Assembly (NCBI RefSeq): GCF_003003005.1
Contig: NZ_PVTR01000009.1
Location: forward strand, 110,428 to 174,427
Direction: 5' to 3'
DNA from: Mongoliibacter ruber
GTDB taxonomy: Bacteria; Bacteroidota; Bacteroidia; Cytophagales; Cyclobacteriaceae
Length of the DNA: 64,000 nt
Part shown: piece after piece, positions 36,168 to 44,629 of the stretch
Layout of the letters: each line of letters starts with the position of its first letter
Position numbering within the stretch: the stretch's first letter is position 1
Program-made: the position numbers and the translations under genes
The notes under the pieces: generated by a model
What the model was told of the DNA's origin: nothing
Database searches by the model: none
The model's input: only the letters and a program-made list of their open reading frames with translations

Positions 36168-37532
36168 CTATAAATGCGACAGCAATTCGCTTTTCTTCTG
36201 GTTATACTCCTTTTCACTAATAAGCTCATCTTCAAAGAGTTCTTTTAGATCTTTAAGCTTGGCTCTGATTTCTTCTTTGGATAAGCTTTCGGTTTTAGTT
36301 TCAGTTACAATTTGAGCTGGTTTTTGACTTATCGAATCAGACTTTGGCAAGCTATCTGAACTGTGGCTTTCACCCAAAAGCAAAGCTGCTATTTCGTTAT
36401 ACCCCTTGATATTCGCGTAATCCAAAGGTTTTTGTTCCCTTGCATTGCTAAGGCTTACATTCGCCCCATTTTCAATCAACAATGAAACAATATCCTTTTT
36501 ACCGCAAGAAGCTGCGTAATGCAGGGCTGTGTTTTCAGATTCATCCTGAATGTTGACATTGGCTCCATTTTTCAACAACAGCTCCACCATATACAGGTGG
36601 CCATTTTTAGTAGCTATGTGCAATAGACTTTCTCCTCCAGAAGTGTAACTACTACTAAGGTTAAACAGCCTGTCTGTAGAGATATCCTGAGCTGCTTCCA
36701 CAAAATCCAAATAACTTCCAACCGTCACTGCACCTTGTGATGGGGTTTGAAAATTGACATCCAATCCATTTTCTAGGAATAGCTGTACCAATTGTTTTTG
36801 GTTATGCGCACAGACATAATATATTGGTGATAGTCCACTCGGGGTATTGAGGAATATATTGGCACCTTTCTCCAAAAATAGGCGAACCAGCATTACATTG
36901 TTATTGTAGCAAGCATATTGCAATGGCGTCACTGATTTGCTATCTGGTTCATCGACTGGAATCCCATTTTCCAAAAGGGTTTTGATAATGGGTAAATTCC
37001 CGCTGCCCAGGGCTAAGTGAAGAAGGTTGTTGCCGGCTTTGGATTTCACAAAGACATTAGCTCCTTTTTCTATAAAGAAGTCCACTAACATTTTTTTCAG
37101 TGATAGTATAGCCAACATCAAAGGTGTATCTCCTTGATTGTTTTGGCTCTCCAAGTCTAAGCCACTTTCGAGAAAAAGTTCACAAAGTGGTTTTTGCCCA
37201 TTTCTCGTAGCTAAATGAAGGAGATTGTTACCTACTTTGTCGGTAATGCTTGTTTTTGCCCCTTTTTGTAAAAGATATTTAATTACAGGGGTTTGATTCT
37301 GCAAAGTAGCAAAATACAGAGGAGTTTCTCCTTGATGGTCTTCATAATCAAGGTTTGCGCCTCGATCAACAAGGTTTTGACAGATTTCAAGATACCCTTT
37401 ATGTGCTGCATAATGCAAAGCCGTTCGACCTTTTTCATTTGTATAATTGACATCCTTTACTTCTTGTTGCAGTAATAATTCAGCTATTTTCCGATTGCCA
37501 TTTTCGCAAGCGATTAAAAAAGATTTTGACAT
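36168..37532 (-). CDS. Ankyrin-repeat protein with C-terminal SHOCT-like domain
   Basis: The 454-residue protein has about ten ankyrin repeats (residues 1-385; 'GRTALHYAAHKGYLEICQNL', 'GNNLLHLATRNGQKPLCELF'), a serine-rich linker, and a C-terminal 35-residue helix pair 'IRAKLKDLKELFEDELIS...EYNQKKSELL' that fits the SHOCT motif. No signal peptide. Ankyrin proteins are a frequent immunity class. The SHOCT tail is usually an oligomerisation or membrane-association piece. Confidence 0.85.
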   Translation of the reverse strand: MSKSFLIACENGNRKIAELLLQQEVKDVNYTNEKGRTALHYAAHKGYLEICQNLVDRGANLDYEDHQGETPLYFATLQNQTPVIKYLLQKGAKTSITDKVGNNLLHLATRNGQKPLCELFLESGLDLESQNNQGDTPLMLAILSLKKMLVDFFIEKGANVFVKSKAGNNLLHLALGSGNLPIIKTLLENGIPVDEPDSKSVTPLQYACYNNNVMLVRLFLEKGANIFLNTPSGLSPIYYVCAHNQKQLVQLFLENGLDVNFQTPSQGAVTVGSYLDFVEAAQDISTDRLFNLSSSYTSGGESLLHIATKNGHLYMVELLLKNGANVNIQDESENTALHYAASCGKKDIVSLLIENGANVSLSNAREQKPLDYANIKGYNEIAALLLGESHSSDSLPKSDSISQKPAQIVTETKTESLSKEEIRAKLKDLKELFEDELISEKEYNQKKSELLSHL

Positions 37533-37559
37533 AAAACGGGTTGTTTTAAAGATTAAGGT

Positions 37560-38768
37560 TTAGTTATTTTTTAAAAGCAATGCTACTATTTTGTCTTTAA
37601 GGTTATCATTGATTGCCAAATCCATAGGGGTTTTATCTTGTGTATTCCTGATGGAAGGATTTGCACCTTTATTTAAAAGTAACTTTGTGATTTTATAGAG
37701 GTCTTTAGCTTTATTTTGATCATAATTAAGCTCTTCCGCACATACTTTATGAAGTATGGTATTGCCTTCATTATCCGTATGATTGATATCTCTTGTGTTG
37801 TGTTTCAAAAGTCTTTCAAACACCTCAACCCCCTTTTTACATGCCAGCTCAAAAGGTGTTTTTTCATGACCGTACATGGTTTTATTTACATGATGGATAT
37901 CTCCTCCCATTTCTAGAAGTTTGTCTAGATACTCCAACTCTTTAGGCCCTGAAGAATATAAACGATCCACATAATTGAATAGCAAAGAGCTGCCAGTACT
38001 ATTCATTGCTGTCATATCAGGTTGGTCATACTCACAGAGCAGCTCAAACATTTCATATGAAACCTTATCCACAAGGGCTATATGAAATATAGAATTCCCT
38101 TCTTTGTCTTTCACGTTCATGTCAGCTCCATTGTCCAGCAAAATTTTTGTGACTTCCAATTGGTTGAAATCAATTGCTTTTAACAAGGGGGTTTCCATTC
38201 CTTTGTTTTGGTGATTGACATCTAAACCTAATCCAATAAGCCATCCCACTAATGGTGCTTGCAGTTTTCTAAATAACAGAGTATTCTCAGAGGCATCCAT
38301 ATAGTTGACAGGACAACCTTTATCTACAATCACCTGAAGTGCTGGAATGGGAATATTCTTACTGATAGCATACTCCAGCATGGTTTTACCCTCTAGCGTT
38401 TCATCAATATTTTCGATTTTTGAAAAGACTGTTTCAAAAAATCTAAAAGACTCCTTGTCAACTTGCTGAATATCCTCAACTACAGGCCTATTTGGACCAA
38501 AACCACCTGGATTAATCACCAAAGGCAGATTCACGAAGACTGCATCGATGAAACTACCATACCACTTATCCAATTCATATAAATCAAGGGTAAAGGCATC
38601 ATTTTCCAATAGAATTTCTAAAACTTCAAAGTTTTTAGTCCTGAGACTTTGCTGGACAATTCCATTCTTTTCAAAGGGCTTGAGGGCTTCAAAAACGCTA
38701 AAGTCCTTTTCCAAAATAGCTTTTGCCTCATCAAATTTTCCACTCGATATCAAAGAATATAAACTCAT
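37560..38768 (-). CDS. Ankyrin-repeat protein
   Basis: The 402-residue protein has a divergent N-terminal 150 residues and then ankyrin repeats ('METPLLKAIDFNQLEVTKILL', 'GNSIFHIALVDKVSYEMFELL', 'NTILHKVCAEELNYDQNKA'). No signal peptide or membrane helix. It is first in the array and 27 bp from the next ankyrin gene, with which it probably arose by duplication. Confidence 0.82.
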   Translation of the reverse strand: MSLYSLISSGKFDEAKAILEKDFSVFEALKPFEKNGIVQQSLRTKNFEVLEILLENDAFTLDLYELDKWYGSFIDAVFVNLPLVINPGGFGPNRPVVEDIQQVDKESFRFFETVFSKIENIDETLEGKTMLEYAISKNIPIPALQVIVDKGCPVNYMDASENTLLFRKLQAPLVGWLIGLGLDVNHQNKGMETPLLKAIDFNQLEVTKILLDNGADMNVKDKEGNSIFHIALVDKVSYEMFELLCEYDQPDMTAMNSTGSSLLFNYVDRLYSSGPKELEYLDKLLEMGGDIHHVNKTMYGHEKTPFELACKKGVEVFERLLKHNTRDINHTDNEGNTILHKVCAEELNYDQNKAKDLYKITKLLLNKGANPSIRNTQDKTPMDLAINDNLKDKIVALLLKNN

Positions 38769-39190
38769 AAAAAAAGGTTAGTTAAAAATCCCATAACATG
38801 TCTATGTTTTGCATTTAAACCAAAACAAAAACCAATCGATCCCGAGCAAATTATTAAAAAAAACAATATTTGTTCCTACGCAAATATTATTTTCATTCAA
38901 ATTTTGAATTTCAACCAAATCAATCAGCAGAAATATCTGATTTCATTTTTTTTAAAATTCAGCAAAATAGAAACCTAATAAGGTGATGAAATGTCTGGCT
39001 AAATTGTCCAGAATAGAGAAAAGTCAAAAGTATAAGACAAAAAATGTATACTTGAAATCTCACAGCACATTAAGCACAATACCCTCAAAGGCAAAGTATA
39101 CTCTTGATATAAAAACATTATATATGCGGTGCAAAAAGCTTGAAGAGAAAGAGTCCTAAATCATACCTTTTCTAACTAGATTTTAAATTT
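38769..39190. other. Intergenic region, nothing recognised
   Basis: About 420 bp of AT-rich DNA between the immunity array and the precorrin-2 dehydrogenase gene. It probably carries the array's promoter, but no clean TAnnTTTG box, terminator or short gene is seen. Confidence 0.4.
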
Positions 39191-39781
39191 TTAGACTGTC
39201 TTCCCTTTATCCACCAAGAGTCCAGTAATCTCATTCATCGCCTTTACCTTATATTCAAAATCTCCTTTTAGAGTATCTCGGTAAGCATTGAGATTGTCCA
39301 ACATTTCGTCGATTTCCTCTGGTAAAACTTCTTCCAACATCTGCCGAAGGCGCTTGGCTGTAGTTGGAGATTTGCCGTTGGTACTGATGGCGATTTTGAG
39401 ATTACCTTTGGTGACAATTCCTCCTAAATAAAAATCACAGAGTGCTGGCGTATCAGCTACATTTACCAAAATGTACCTTTCCTTTGCCTCATCGTGAATT
39501 TGCTTATTAATCTCTGGAAAGTTGGTAGCTGCAATAACCATATGCTTGCCTCCAAGATACTTTTCATGGTAGGCATCATGAATTAATGTGACATTAGGAG
39601 CTTTTCCCGCTTCTTCCAAAAACTCATCATTAAATGCTTTAGATACTGCAGTGACCTGCGCATTAGGACTGCTTTTGAGCAAGAAACTGAGCTTCTCAGT
39701 CCCCACAAATCCACCTCCAACCAAGAGGATGTTGAGTTGATGGACTTTGAGGAAGATGGGATATAGTGGGTTTTTAGACAT
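39191..39781 (-). CDS. Precorrin-2 dehydrogenase / sirohydrochlorin ferrochelatase (CysG N-terminal type)
   Basis: The 196-residue protein has the NAD-binding start 'LNILLVGGGFVGTEKLSFLL', 'HMVIAATNFPEINKQIHDEA' and 'LVNVADTPALCDFYLGGIVTKGNLKIAISTNGKSPTTAKRLRQ', the signatures of the Met8/CysG-N family that oxidises precorrin-2 and inserts iron to make siroheme. Siroheme feeds the sulfite reductase encoded nearby. It is the last gene of the assimilatory sulfur cluster, after a 235-bp gap. Confidence 0.93.
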   Translation of the reverse strand: MSKNPLYPIFLKVHQLNILLVGGGFVGTEKLSFLLKSSPNAQVTAVSKAFNDEFLEEAGKAPNVTLIHDAYHEKYLGGKHMVIAATNFPEINKQIHDEAKERYILVNVADTPALCDFYLGGIVTKGNLKIAISTNGKSPTTAKRLRQMLEEVLPEEIDEMLDNLNAYRDTLKGDFEYKVKAMNEITGLLVDKGKTV

Positions 39782-39842
39782 GAACTTTAAACATTAGTTA
39801 ATCCATTTGTAATTAAATATATATTATCAATTTGATATTGAT

Positions 39843-39871
39843 TGATACTAGATAGTAATTGATATTGGTTC
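39843..39871 (-). repeat. GAACCAATATCAAT-type repeat, right copy
   Basis: On the minus strand this begins GAACCAATATCAAT and ends AGTATC, like the left copy at 31192-31229. A further TATCCA-rich stretch follows at about 39970-40015. Confidence 0.45.
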
Positions 39872-40016
39872 AAAAACATACTGTTTTAGCAAACAAAACC
39901 CTCTTTTAATGTAGAATTGACGCCATTATTTGAGCGAGAACCATAAAGAATGGTATATACATTCAAGTTGGAAATAATATCCATCAGTATCCAATATCCA
40001 TAAATATCCATTCTTA

Positions 40017-40787
40017 TTAAACGGATACCTTTACAACTTCAGCATAAACCTCCTTCAACCTATAACTCTCCCTAACCACTTCCCCGATGACAATAATGGC
40101 CGGAGCAGCAATACCAGCACTTTCTGCTTTGGGGAGAATATCTTCGATAGTTCCTGCTACCAGTTTTTCCTCACTGGTCGTACCACTTTGGATGATTGCG
40201 ATAGGAAGTTCTGATTTACCTGCTTTATGGTAGGCCGCTGTGATTTCCGGTAGTTTTCTTGTCCCCATCAAGACCACTATAGTGGCCGTGGACTGGGCTG
40301 CAAGGGTGATATCATGAGACATTTTGCCACTCGAAGTGGTGCCTGTTATCACCCAAAAACTTTCTGACACACCTCTTTTGGTAACCGGTATTCCTACCGC
40401 TGCAGGTACAGCCATTGACGAACTGATTCCTGGCACCACTTCAGTCGGTATACCAAACGCTTCTATATAGTCGATTTCTTCCGCTCCTCTTCCGAACACA
40501 AAGGGATCTCCACCTTTGAGCCTGACAACATGACCAAATTTCAATGCATGCTCTACACATAATCTGTTGGTTTCGTCCTGCGGGCAACTGTGTTTCCCAA
40601 CCCTTTTCCCCACAAATACCTTCACCGCATTATCAGGCGCATGCTTGAGCAATGACTTGTCTATCAATGCATCATATAAGACAACATCAGCTTTGTTCAA
40701 TGCCAAGACTGCTTTCAATGTAATCAATTCGGGATCACCTGGACCGGCACCAACCAATGTGACTTTGGGTTTGATTTTATTGATCAT
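40017..40787 (-). CDS. cobA: Uroporphyrinogen-III C-methyltransferase (SUMT)
   Basis: The 256-residue enzyme methylates uroporphyrinogen III twice to precorrin-2. Signatures: 'VTLVGAGPGDPELITLKAV', 'VFVGKRVGKHSCPQDETNRL', 'VVRLKGGDPFVFGRGAEEI' and 'PGISSSMAVPAAVGIPVTKRG'. It overlaps the upstream sulfite reductase gene by 4 bp, so the siroheme it helps make is produced with its apo-enzyme. Confidence 0.95.
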   Translation of the reverse strand: MINKIKPKVTLVGAGPGDPELITLKAVLALNKADVVLYDALIDKSLLKHAPDNAVKVFVGKRVGKHSCPQDETNRLCVEHALKFGHVVRLKGGDPFVFGRGAEEIDYIEAFGIPTEVVPGISSSMAVPAAVGIPVTKRGVSESFWVITGTTSSGKMSHDITLAAQSTATIVVLMGTRKLPEITAAYHKAGKSELPIAIIQSGTTSEEKLVAGTIEDILPKAESAGIAAPAIIVIGEVVRESYRLKEVYAEVVKVSV

Positions 40788-42886
40788 GCTGTAACCTCCC
40801 TTTCTCTATATTGACTGATCGCTTCAAAAACAGCCGCTGCCTCAGCATAATATGCTTGTGCAAATGCCTGACTCGGTTCTGTGGTTTTAATTTGGAAAAC
40901 TATGTCCTCCAAGTTATTTCCTAACTCAATTTTACCGGTTTCAGTGAAAGTCTCGTCAAACAATTTGACAATATTGGCGTAGGAATTGGTGCTTTTTCCT
41001 TCGCTGAGCAAGATGGCTTTGGCAGCATTGACCAATCCTGCATAGGTATGGTAAATACTGTCTGGCCACCTTTGTTCTTTGTAAGCTTCCTCAGACAATT
41101 CGAGCTTTTCTCTCGCTTCCAGAAGCAAGGTAGCCACCAAATCAATTACCACTCCGGCGCATTCACCTACCCCAACGGCTACTTTATAAGCGTCCTCATT
41201 TCCCCAGTCAACCTGATCCTCTTCAGTCAGGGTGCTGGTATCCGTGAGTACTTTTAAAATGTCATAGAAATAAATCTGACCTTTCCTGTCGTAATAGTCC
41301 AAGAAACTTTCAGCATCTTCACCAAAACTCTCAAAGTCATGGATCAATATCCTTAGGGCCTCCGGTCCTCTTTTACTTGGGATTTTGATCACTTTGTCCG
41401 CAAACCTACCATTGCCATTGCCCAAGGTGCCTCCACCAAGCAATACCTGAAGCGCGGGAAAAACTGTTTTCCCGACTTTCATGGACATACCTTGGAAACC
41501 TATATGAGCCATATTATGCTGACCGCAGGCATTCATACAACCTGAGATCTTGATTGTCAAATCTTTGTTTTTGAGGTACTGCGGGTATTCATTGAAAATC
41601 ACTTTTTCCAATTCCTTGGCAATACCAGTGCTGCTGGCAATCCCCAGGTTACAGGTATCTGTTCCAGGGCAAGCGGTGATGTCTCCAAAACTATCATATC
41701 CTGCATCAGACAAACCTATTTTTTGAAGTTCCTGGAAAAAGAAAGGGACAGCCTCCTTTTGAACATCTCTGATGAGAATATTTTGCCTTAAGGTAAAACG
41801 GATTTCGTCGTTTCCATAGCGCTGAACCAAGGCAGCTAATTGCCTTGCCTGCTTGGTACTGAAATCACCCAAATGAACCTTTACACCGATACTGACAAAC
41901 CCATCCTGTTTTTGGGGCAATACATTGGTCAATTTCCAATGTTCATAGCTAAGAGATAGAGGCTCCGTCAACAATGGAACTTCCGGCTTGGAAAGAACTC
42001 TGGAAGCTTCATAGCTAGCAAAATCAATCGGGTATTTCCCATAGGGCAAGGCTTTTTGTTCTTCTTTTACCAGTTGCAGAAAAGATTCCACACCCATTTC
42101 ATTAATCAAGAATTTCATCCTTGCTTTCATTCTTCTCGCCCGCTCTCCATGTCTATCAAAAATCCTCAAAACCCCTTCAATAAATGGAATCAACTCATCT
42201 TGAGGCAGAAATTCGGTGATCAAGTCAGCATGTCTAGGCTGCGAACCTAGTCCTCCACCCAGAAGAACCTTAAATCCACGGGAGGACTTTCCTTCCTCAA
42301 TTTTTACCTGAGGAATAAAACCAAGGTCATGAAGATAGCTCAATGCCGTATCCTCTTCTGAAGCTGAAAAAGCCATCTTGAACTTTCTACCCATCTCTTG
42401 ACAGATTGGATTTCTTAGAAAATATTGAAAAACAGCATCTGCATATGGCGTGACATCAAAAGGTTCTTTTGGATCTACTCCGGCAGTTTCTGAAGCAGTG
42501 ACATTACGTACAGTATTACCACAAGCTTCACGGATGGTTACGTCGCTTTTTTCGAGGTCAGCCCATAGTTGTGGTGTTTCGTCCAAACTCACATAGTGGA
42601 TTTGAATATCCTGTCTTGTGGTGATATGCAGCTTTCCAGTGGAATATTTCTCCGAAACTTCACATATTCTCACTAACTGATCACCAGTAGCTTTTCCATA
42701 AGGAAGTTTGATCCTGATCATCTGAACGCCAGGCTGTCTCTGTCCATATACTCCTCTTGCAAGACGAAGACTTCTGAATTTTTCCTCATCGATTTTCCCA
42801 TCTCTGAAGAGCTTAATTTTCTTTTCGAGCTCTATGATGTCTTTTTGGACTATGGGATTTTCTATTTCTGTTCTGAAGCTTTCCAT
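40784..42886 (-). CDS. Sulfite/nitrite reductase-type hemoprotein fused to a HEPN-like C-terminal domain
   Basis: The 700-residue protein has two NirA/CysI half-domains ('YSTGKLHITTRQDIQIHYV' and 'YGNDEIRFTLRQNILIRDV') with the siroheme-4Fe4S cysteines Cys406, Cys412, Cys450 and Cys454 (CPGTDTC, SGCMNAC). It reduces sulfite to sulfide with six electrons, probably from ferredoxin. Residues about 555-700 form an additional helical domain with a HEPN-like four-helix pattern ('AREKLELSEEAYKEQRWPDS'). This fusion is seen in Bacteroidota sulfite reductases. Its context in a cys cluster makes sulfite the substrate. Confidence 0.9.
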   Translation of the reverse strand: MESFRTEIENPIVQKDIIELEKKIKLFRDGKIDEEKFRSLRLARGVYGQRQPGVQMIRIKLPYGKATGDQLVRICEVSEKYSTGKLHITTRQDIQIHYVSLDETPQLWADLEKSDVTIREACGNTVRNVTASETAGVDPKEPFDVTPYADAVFQYFLRNPICQEMGRKFKMAFSASEEDTALSYLHDLGFIPQVKIEEGKSSRGFKVLLGGGLGSQPRHADLITEFLPQDELIPFIEGVLRIFDRHGERARRMKARMKFLINEMGVESFLQLVKEEQKALPYGKYPIDFASYEASRVLSKPEVPLLTEPLSLSYEHWKLTNVLPQKQDGFVSIGVKVHLGDFSTKQARQLAALVQRYGNDEIRFTLRQNILIRDVQKEAVPFFFQELQKIGLSDAGYDSFGDITACPGTDTCNLGIASSTGIAKELEKVIFNEYPQYLKNKDLTIKISGCMNACGQHNMAHIGFQGMSMKVGKTVFPALQVLLGGGTLGNGNGRFADKVIKIPSKRGPEALRILIHDFESFGEDAESFLDYYDRKGQIYFYDILKVLTDTSTLTEEDQVDWGNEDAYKVAVGVGECAGVVIDLVATLLLEAREKLELSEEAYKEQRWPDSIYHTYAGLVNAAKAILLSEGKSTNSYANIVKLFDETFTETGKIELGNNLEDIVFQIKTTEPSQAFAQAYYAEAAAVFEAISQYREREVTA

Positions 42887-42948
42887 TTTTTATTTATTCT
42901 CTATAGGTTTAGTAGGTTTATTAAGCCTGAATTGCTATTTTTTTGTTT

Positions 42949-43007
42949 AAAGAAGCGAGATACGAGAGCCGAGAAGTTAGAATCAAGATCTAGTTTCTTG
43001 ATTCTAA
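42949..43007. repeat. AGAAGCGAG block plus 12-bp-arm hairpin
   Basis: On the plus strand AGAAGCGAGATACGAGAG (from 42951) is followed by a perfect inverted repeat TTAGAATCAAGA (42977-42988) / TCTTGATTCTAA (42996-43007). It lies between cysN and the sulfite reductase gene, in opposite orientation to the other AGAAGCGAG blocks, and could attenuate the transcript. Confidence 0.6.
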
Positions 43008-43024
43008 AATCTTAAATCTTAAAT

Positions 43025-44281
43025 CTAAGATTCTATGAACCCAACACTCAGGGTATCAAAACTTCCTTCATCAATCAGTATAAAACTGCCATTGGATTTA
43101 TTGCTTGAGTACTTGTCGAAATGAATAGGCTTGCTAAGTCTGAAACTTACCTTCCCAATGTCATTGAGGCCAAGTTGATCCGTGGACTCTTCTCCCGAAA
43201 AGTCTGTATGTACCTTGGATGAAATGGCCTCCACCTTCGCAAGAACACGGTTAACACCATGTTGCAGGGTATATTTCTGACCAATCTTCAGCGGCTTGTT
43301 GTTTACTTGACAGACGGTTGCAGAAATGGATTTTTCAGAATACGGGAGTTCATTGGACTTTACCAACATGTCACCACGACTGATATTGACTTCATCTTCC
43401 AAAGTAATGGTCACAGAGGAGCCGGGGGTGGCTTCTTGATATTCTTGATCAAAGAATTGGATGGTTTTGATTTTGGAGGTGGTAAAGGAAGGAAGGACAG
43501 TCACTTCATCTCCGACCTTGAGATTTCCACCATAAAGCTTTCCACCAAATCCCCTAAAATCGTGAAATGCTTCTGTTTTGGGTCTTACAACATACTGTAC
43601 CGGAAATCTCGCCAATGCACTTTCCTGCAAATCTTCAGGCTCCAACACCTCCAAATGATCTAAGAGGGTATTGCCGAGATACCAAGGCATCAACTTTGAT
43701 TTGCTGGCTATATTTTCACCTTTAAGAGCCGAAATAGGAATAAAGGTTATCTGTTCAGATTTGAAATTGCTTTTCTCCACGAGTGCTTCAAAATCATCTT
43801 TGATTTGAAGGTATACATCCTCGTCATAATTGACCAAATCCATTTTGTTGATGGCTACTACAACATGGCTGATACGAAGCAGATTGCTGATGAAAAAGTG
43901 CCTGTAAGTCTGCTCAATCACACCTTTTCTGGCATCAATAAGGATAATGGCTACTTGGGAAGTGGATGCACCAGTCACCATATTTCTGGTATACTCTACA
44001 TGTCCTGGTGTGTCTGCAACGATGAAATTTGTTTTTTCGGTATTGAAATAGATATGGGCCACGTCGATGGTAATACCCTGTTCTCTTTCTGCTACCAAAC
44101 CATCTGTAGCCAAGGAAAAGTCAAGGTAGTCGAAGCCCCTTTGCTTGCTGGTTTTCTCAATCGCCTCCAACTTATCAGTTGTCAGTGATTTGGTATCATA
44201 TAGCAAGCGACCGATCAAGGTGCTTTTGCCATCGTCCACCGAACCTGCCGTTGCTATTTTGATGAGTTTTCTGTTTTCCAT
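43025..44281 (-). CDS. cysN: Sulfate adenylyltransferase subunit 1 (GTPase)
   Basis: The 418-residue protein is an EF-Tu-like GTPase that drives sulfate activation to APS with CysD. P-loop 'ATAGSVDDGKSTLIGRLLYD', G3 'VADTPGH' and G4 'AINKMDLV' are present, followed by two beta-barrel domains. There is no CysC kinase fusion, in keeping with an APS-type reductase downstream. It is 348 bp after cysD, an unusually wide gap filled with repeats. Confidence 0.95.
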   Translation of the reverse strand: MENRKLIKIATAGSVDDGKSTLIGRLLYDTKSLTTDKLEAIEKTSKQRGFDYLDFSLATDGLVAEREQGITIDVAHIYFNTEKTNFIVADTPGHVEYTRNMVTGASTSQVAIILIDARKGVIEQTYRHFFISNLLRISHVVVAINKMDLVNYDEDVYLQIKDDFEALVEKSNFKSEQITFIPISALKGENIASKSKLMPWYLGNTLLDHLEVLEPEDLQESALARFPVQYVVRPKTEAFHDFRGFGGKLYGGNLKVGDEVTVLPSFTTSKIKTIQFFDQEYQEATPGSSVTITLEDEVNISRGDMLVKSNELPYSEKSISATVCQVNNKPLKIGQKYTLQHGVNRVLAKVEAISSKVHTDFSGEESTDQLGLNDIGKVSFRLSKPIHFDKYSSNKSNGSFILIDEGSFDTLSVGFIES

Positions 44282-44295
44282 GTCAAATTCTATTT

Positions 44296-44324
44296 TCTCG
44301 CAAAGACGCTAAGGCGCCAAGAAA
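44296..44324 (+). repeat. CGCAAAGACGCTAAGGCGCCAAG-type intergenic motif
   Basis: CTCGCAAAGACGCTAAGGCG followed by CCAAGAAA matches a short motif I know as a recurring intergenic sequence in several Bacteroidota genomes. Only one copy is in the window, so its status as a repeat rests on memory. Confidence 0.3.
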
Positions 44325-44389
44325 TATTTTTAATTCGAAAATTGTGAGAGATGAGCTTTATGAGTCTGTCCCTTAATTCTATGTAGCTT

Positions 44390-44431
44390 GAAGACTGCAA
44401 GTTTGTGGTCCAAGACTTCAGTCTTGAACCA
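44390..44431 (+). repeat. 42-bp dispersed repeat with CAAGACTnnAGTCTTG core (copy A)
   Basis: It reads GAAGACTGCAAGTTTGTGGT then CCAAGACT-TC-AGTCTTGAACCA. It matches the copy at 45788-45829 at 37 of 42 positions by eye. The 7-2-7 inverted core is kept in both. Confidence 0.8.
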
Positions 44432-44457
44432 TTTGGGAATGCAGTTTTTATGGTTTA

Positions 44458-44488
44458 GACCTTCGAGGTTTTAAAAACCTCAAAGGTC
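44458..44488. repeat. 31-bp dispersed palindrome (copy 2)
   Basis: GACCTTCGAGG and CCTCAAAGGTC arms surround TTTTAAAAA. It is the same length and design as 26114-26144, and a similar longer-arm palindrome serves as terminator at 50538-50571. Confidence 0.7.
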
Positions 44489-44629
44489 ACACCTGTCTTG
44501 AATCTTGATTCTTGTCTCTTGTATCTCGCATCTCGCTTCTACCCCGATAGTTATCGGGGCTCGCTTCTTAATAATCCCCTTCCATCTACTCTAATCTTTT
44601 CATCCTTCATCCTACCTCCCTCATCCTTT
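44489..44629 (-). repeat. Purine-rich post-stop element with AGAAGCGAG blocks (copy 2)
   Basis: On the minus strand, directly after the cysD TAG, comes AAAGGATGAGGGAGGTAGGA and a second GGATGAAGGATGA. Two AGAAGCGAG blocks follow, separated by CCCCGATAACTATCGGGG, an 18-bp palindrome, then AAGAGACAAGAATCAAGATT and the 31-bp palindrome. This matches the order after the M28 peptidase gene. Confidence 0.7.
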
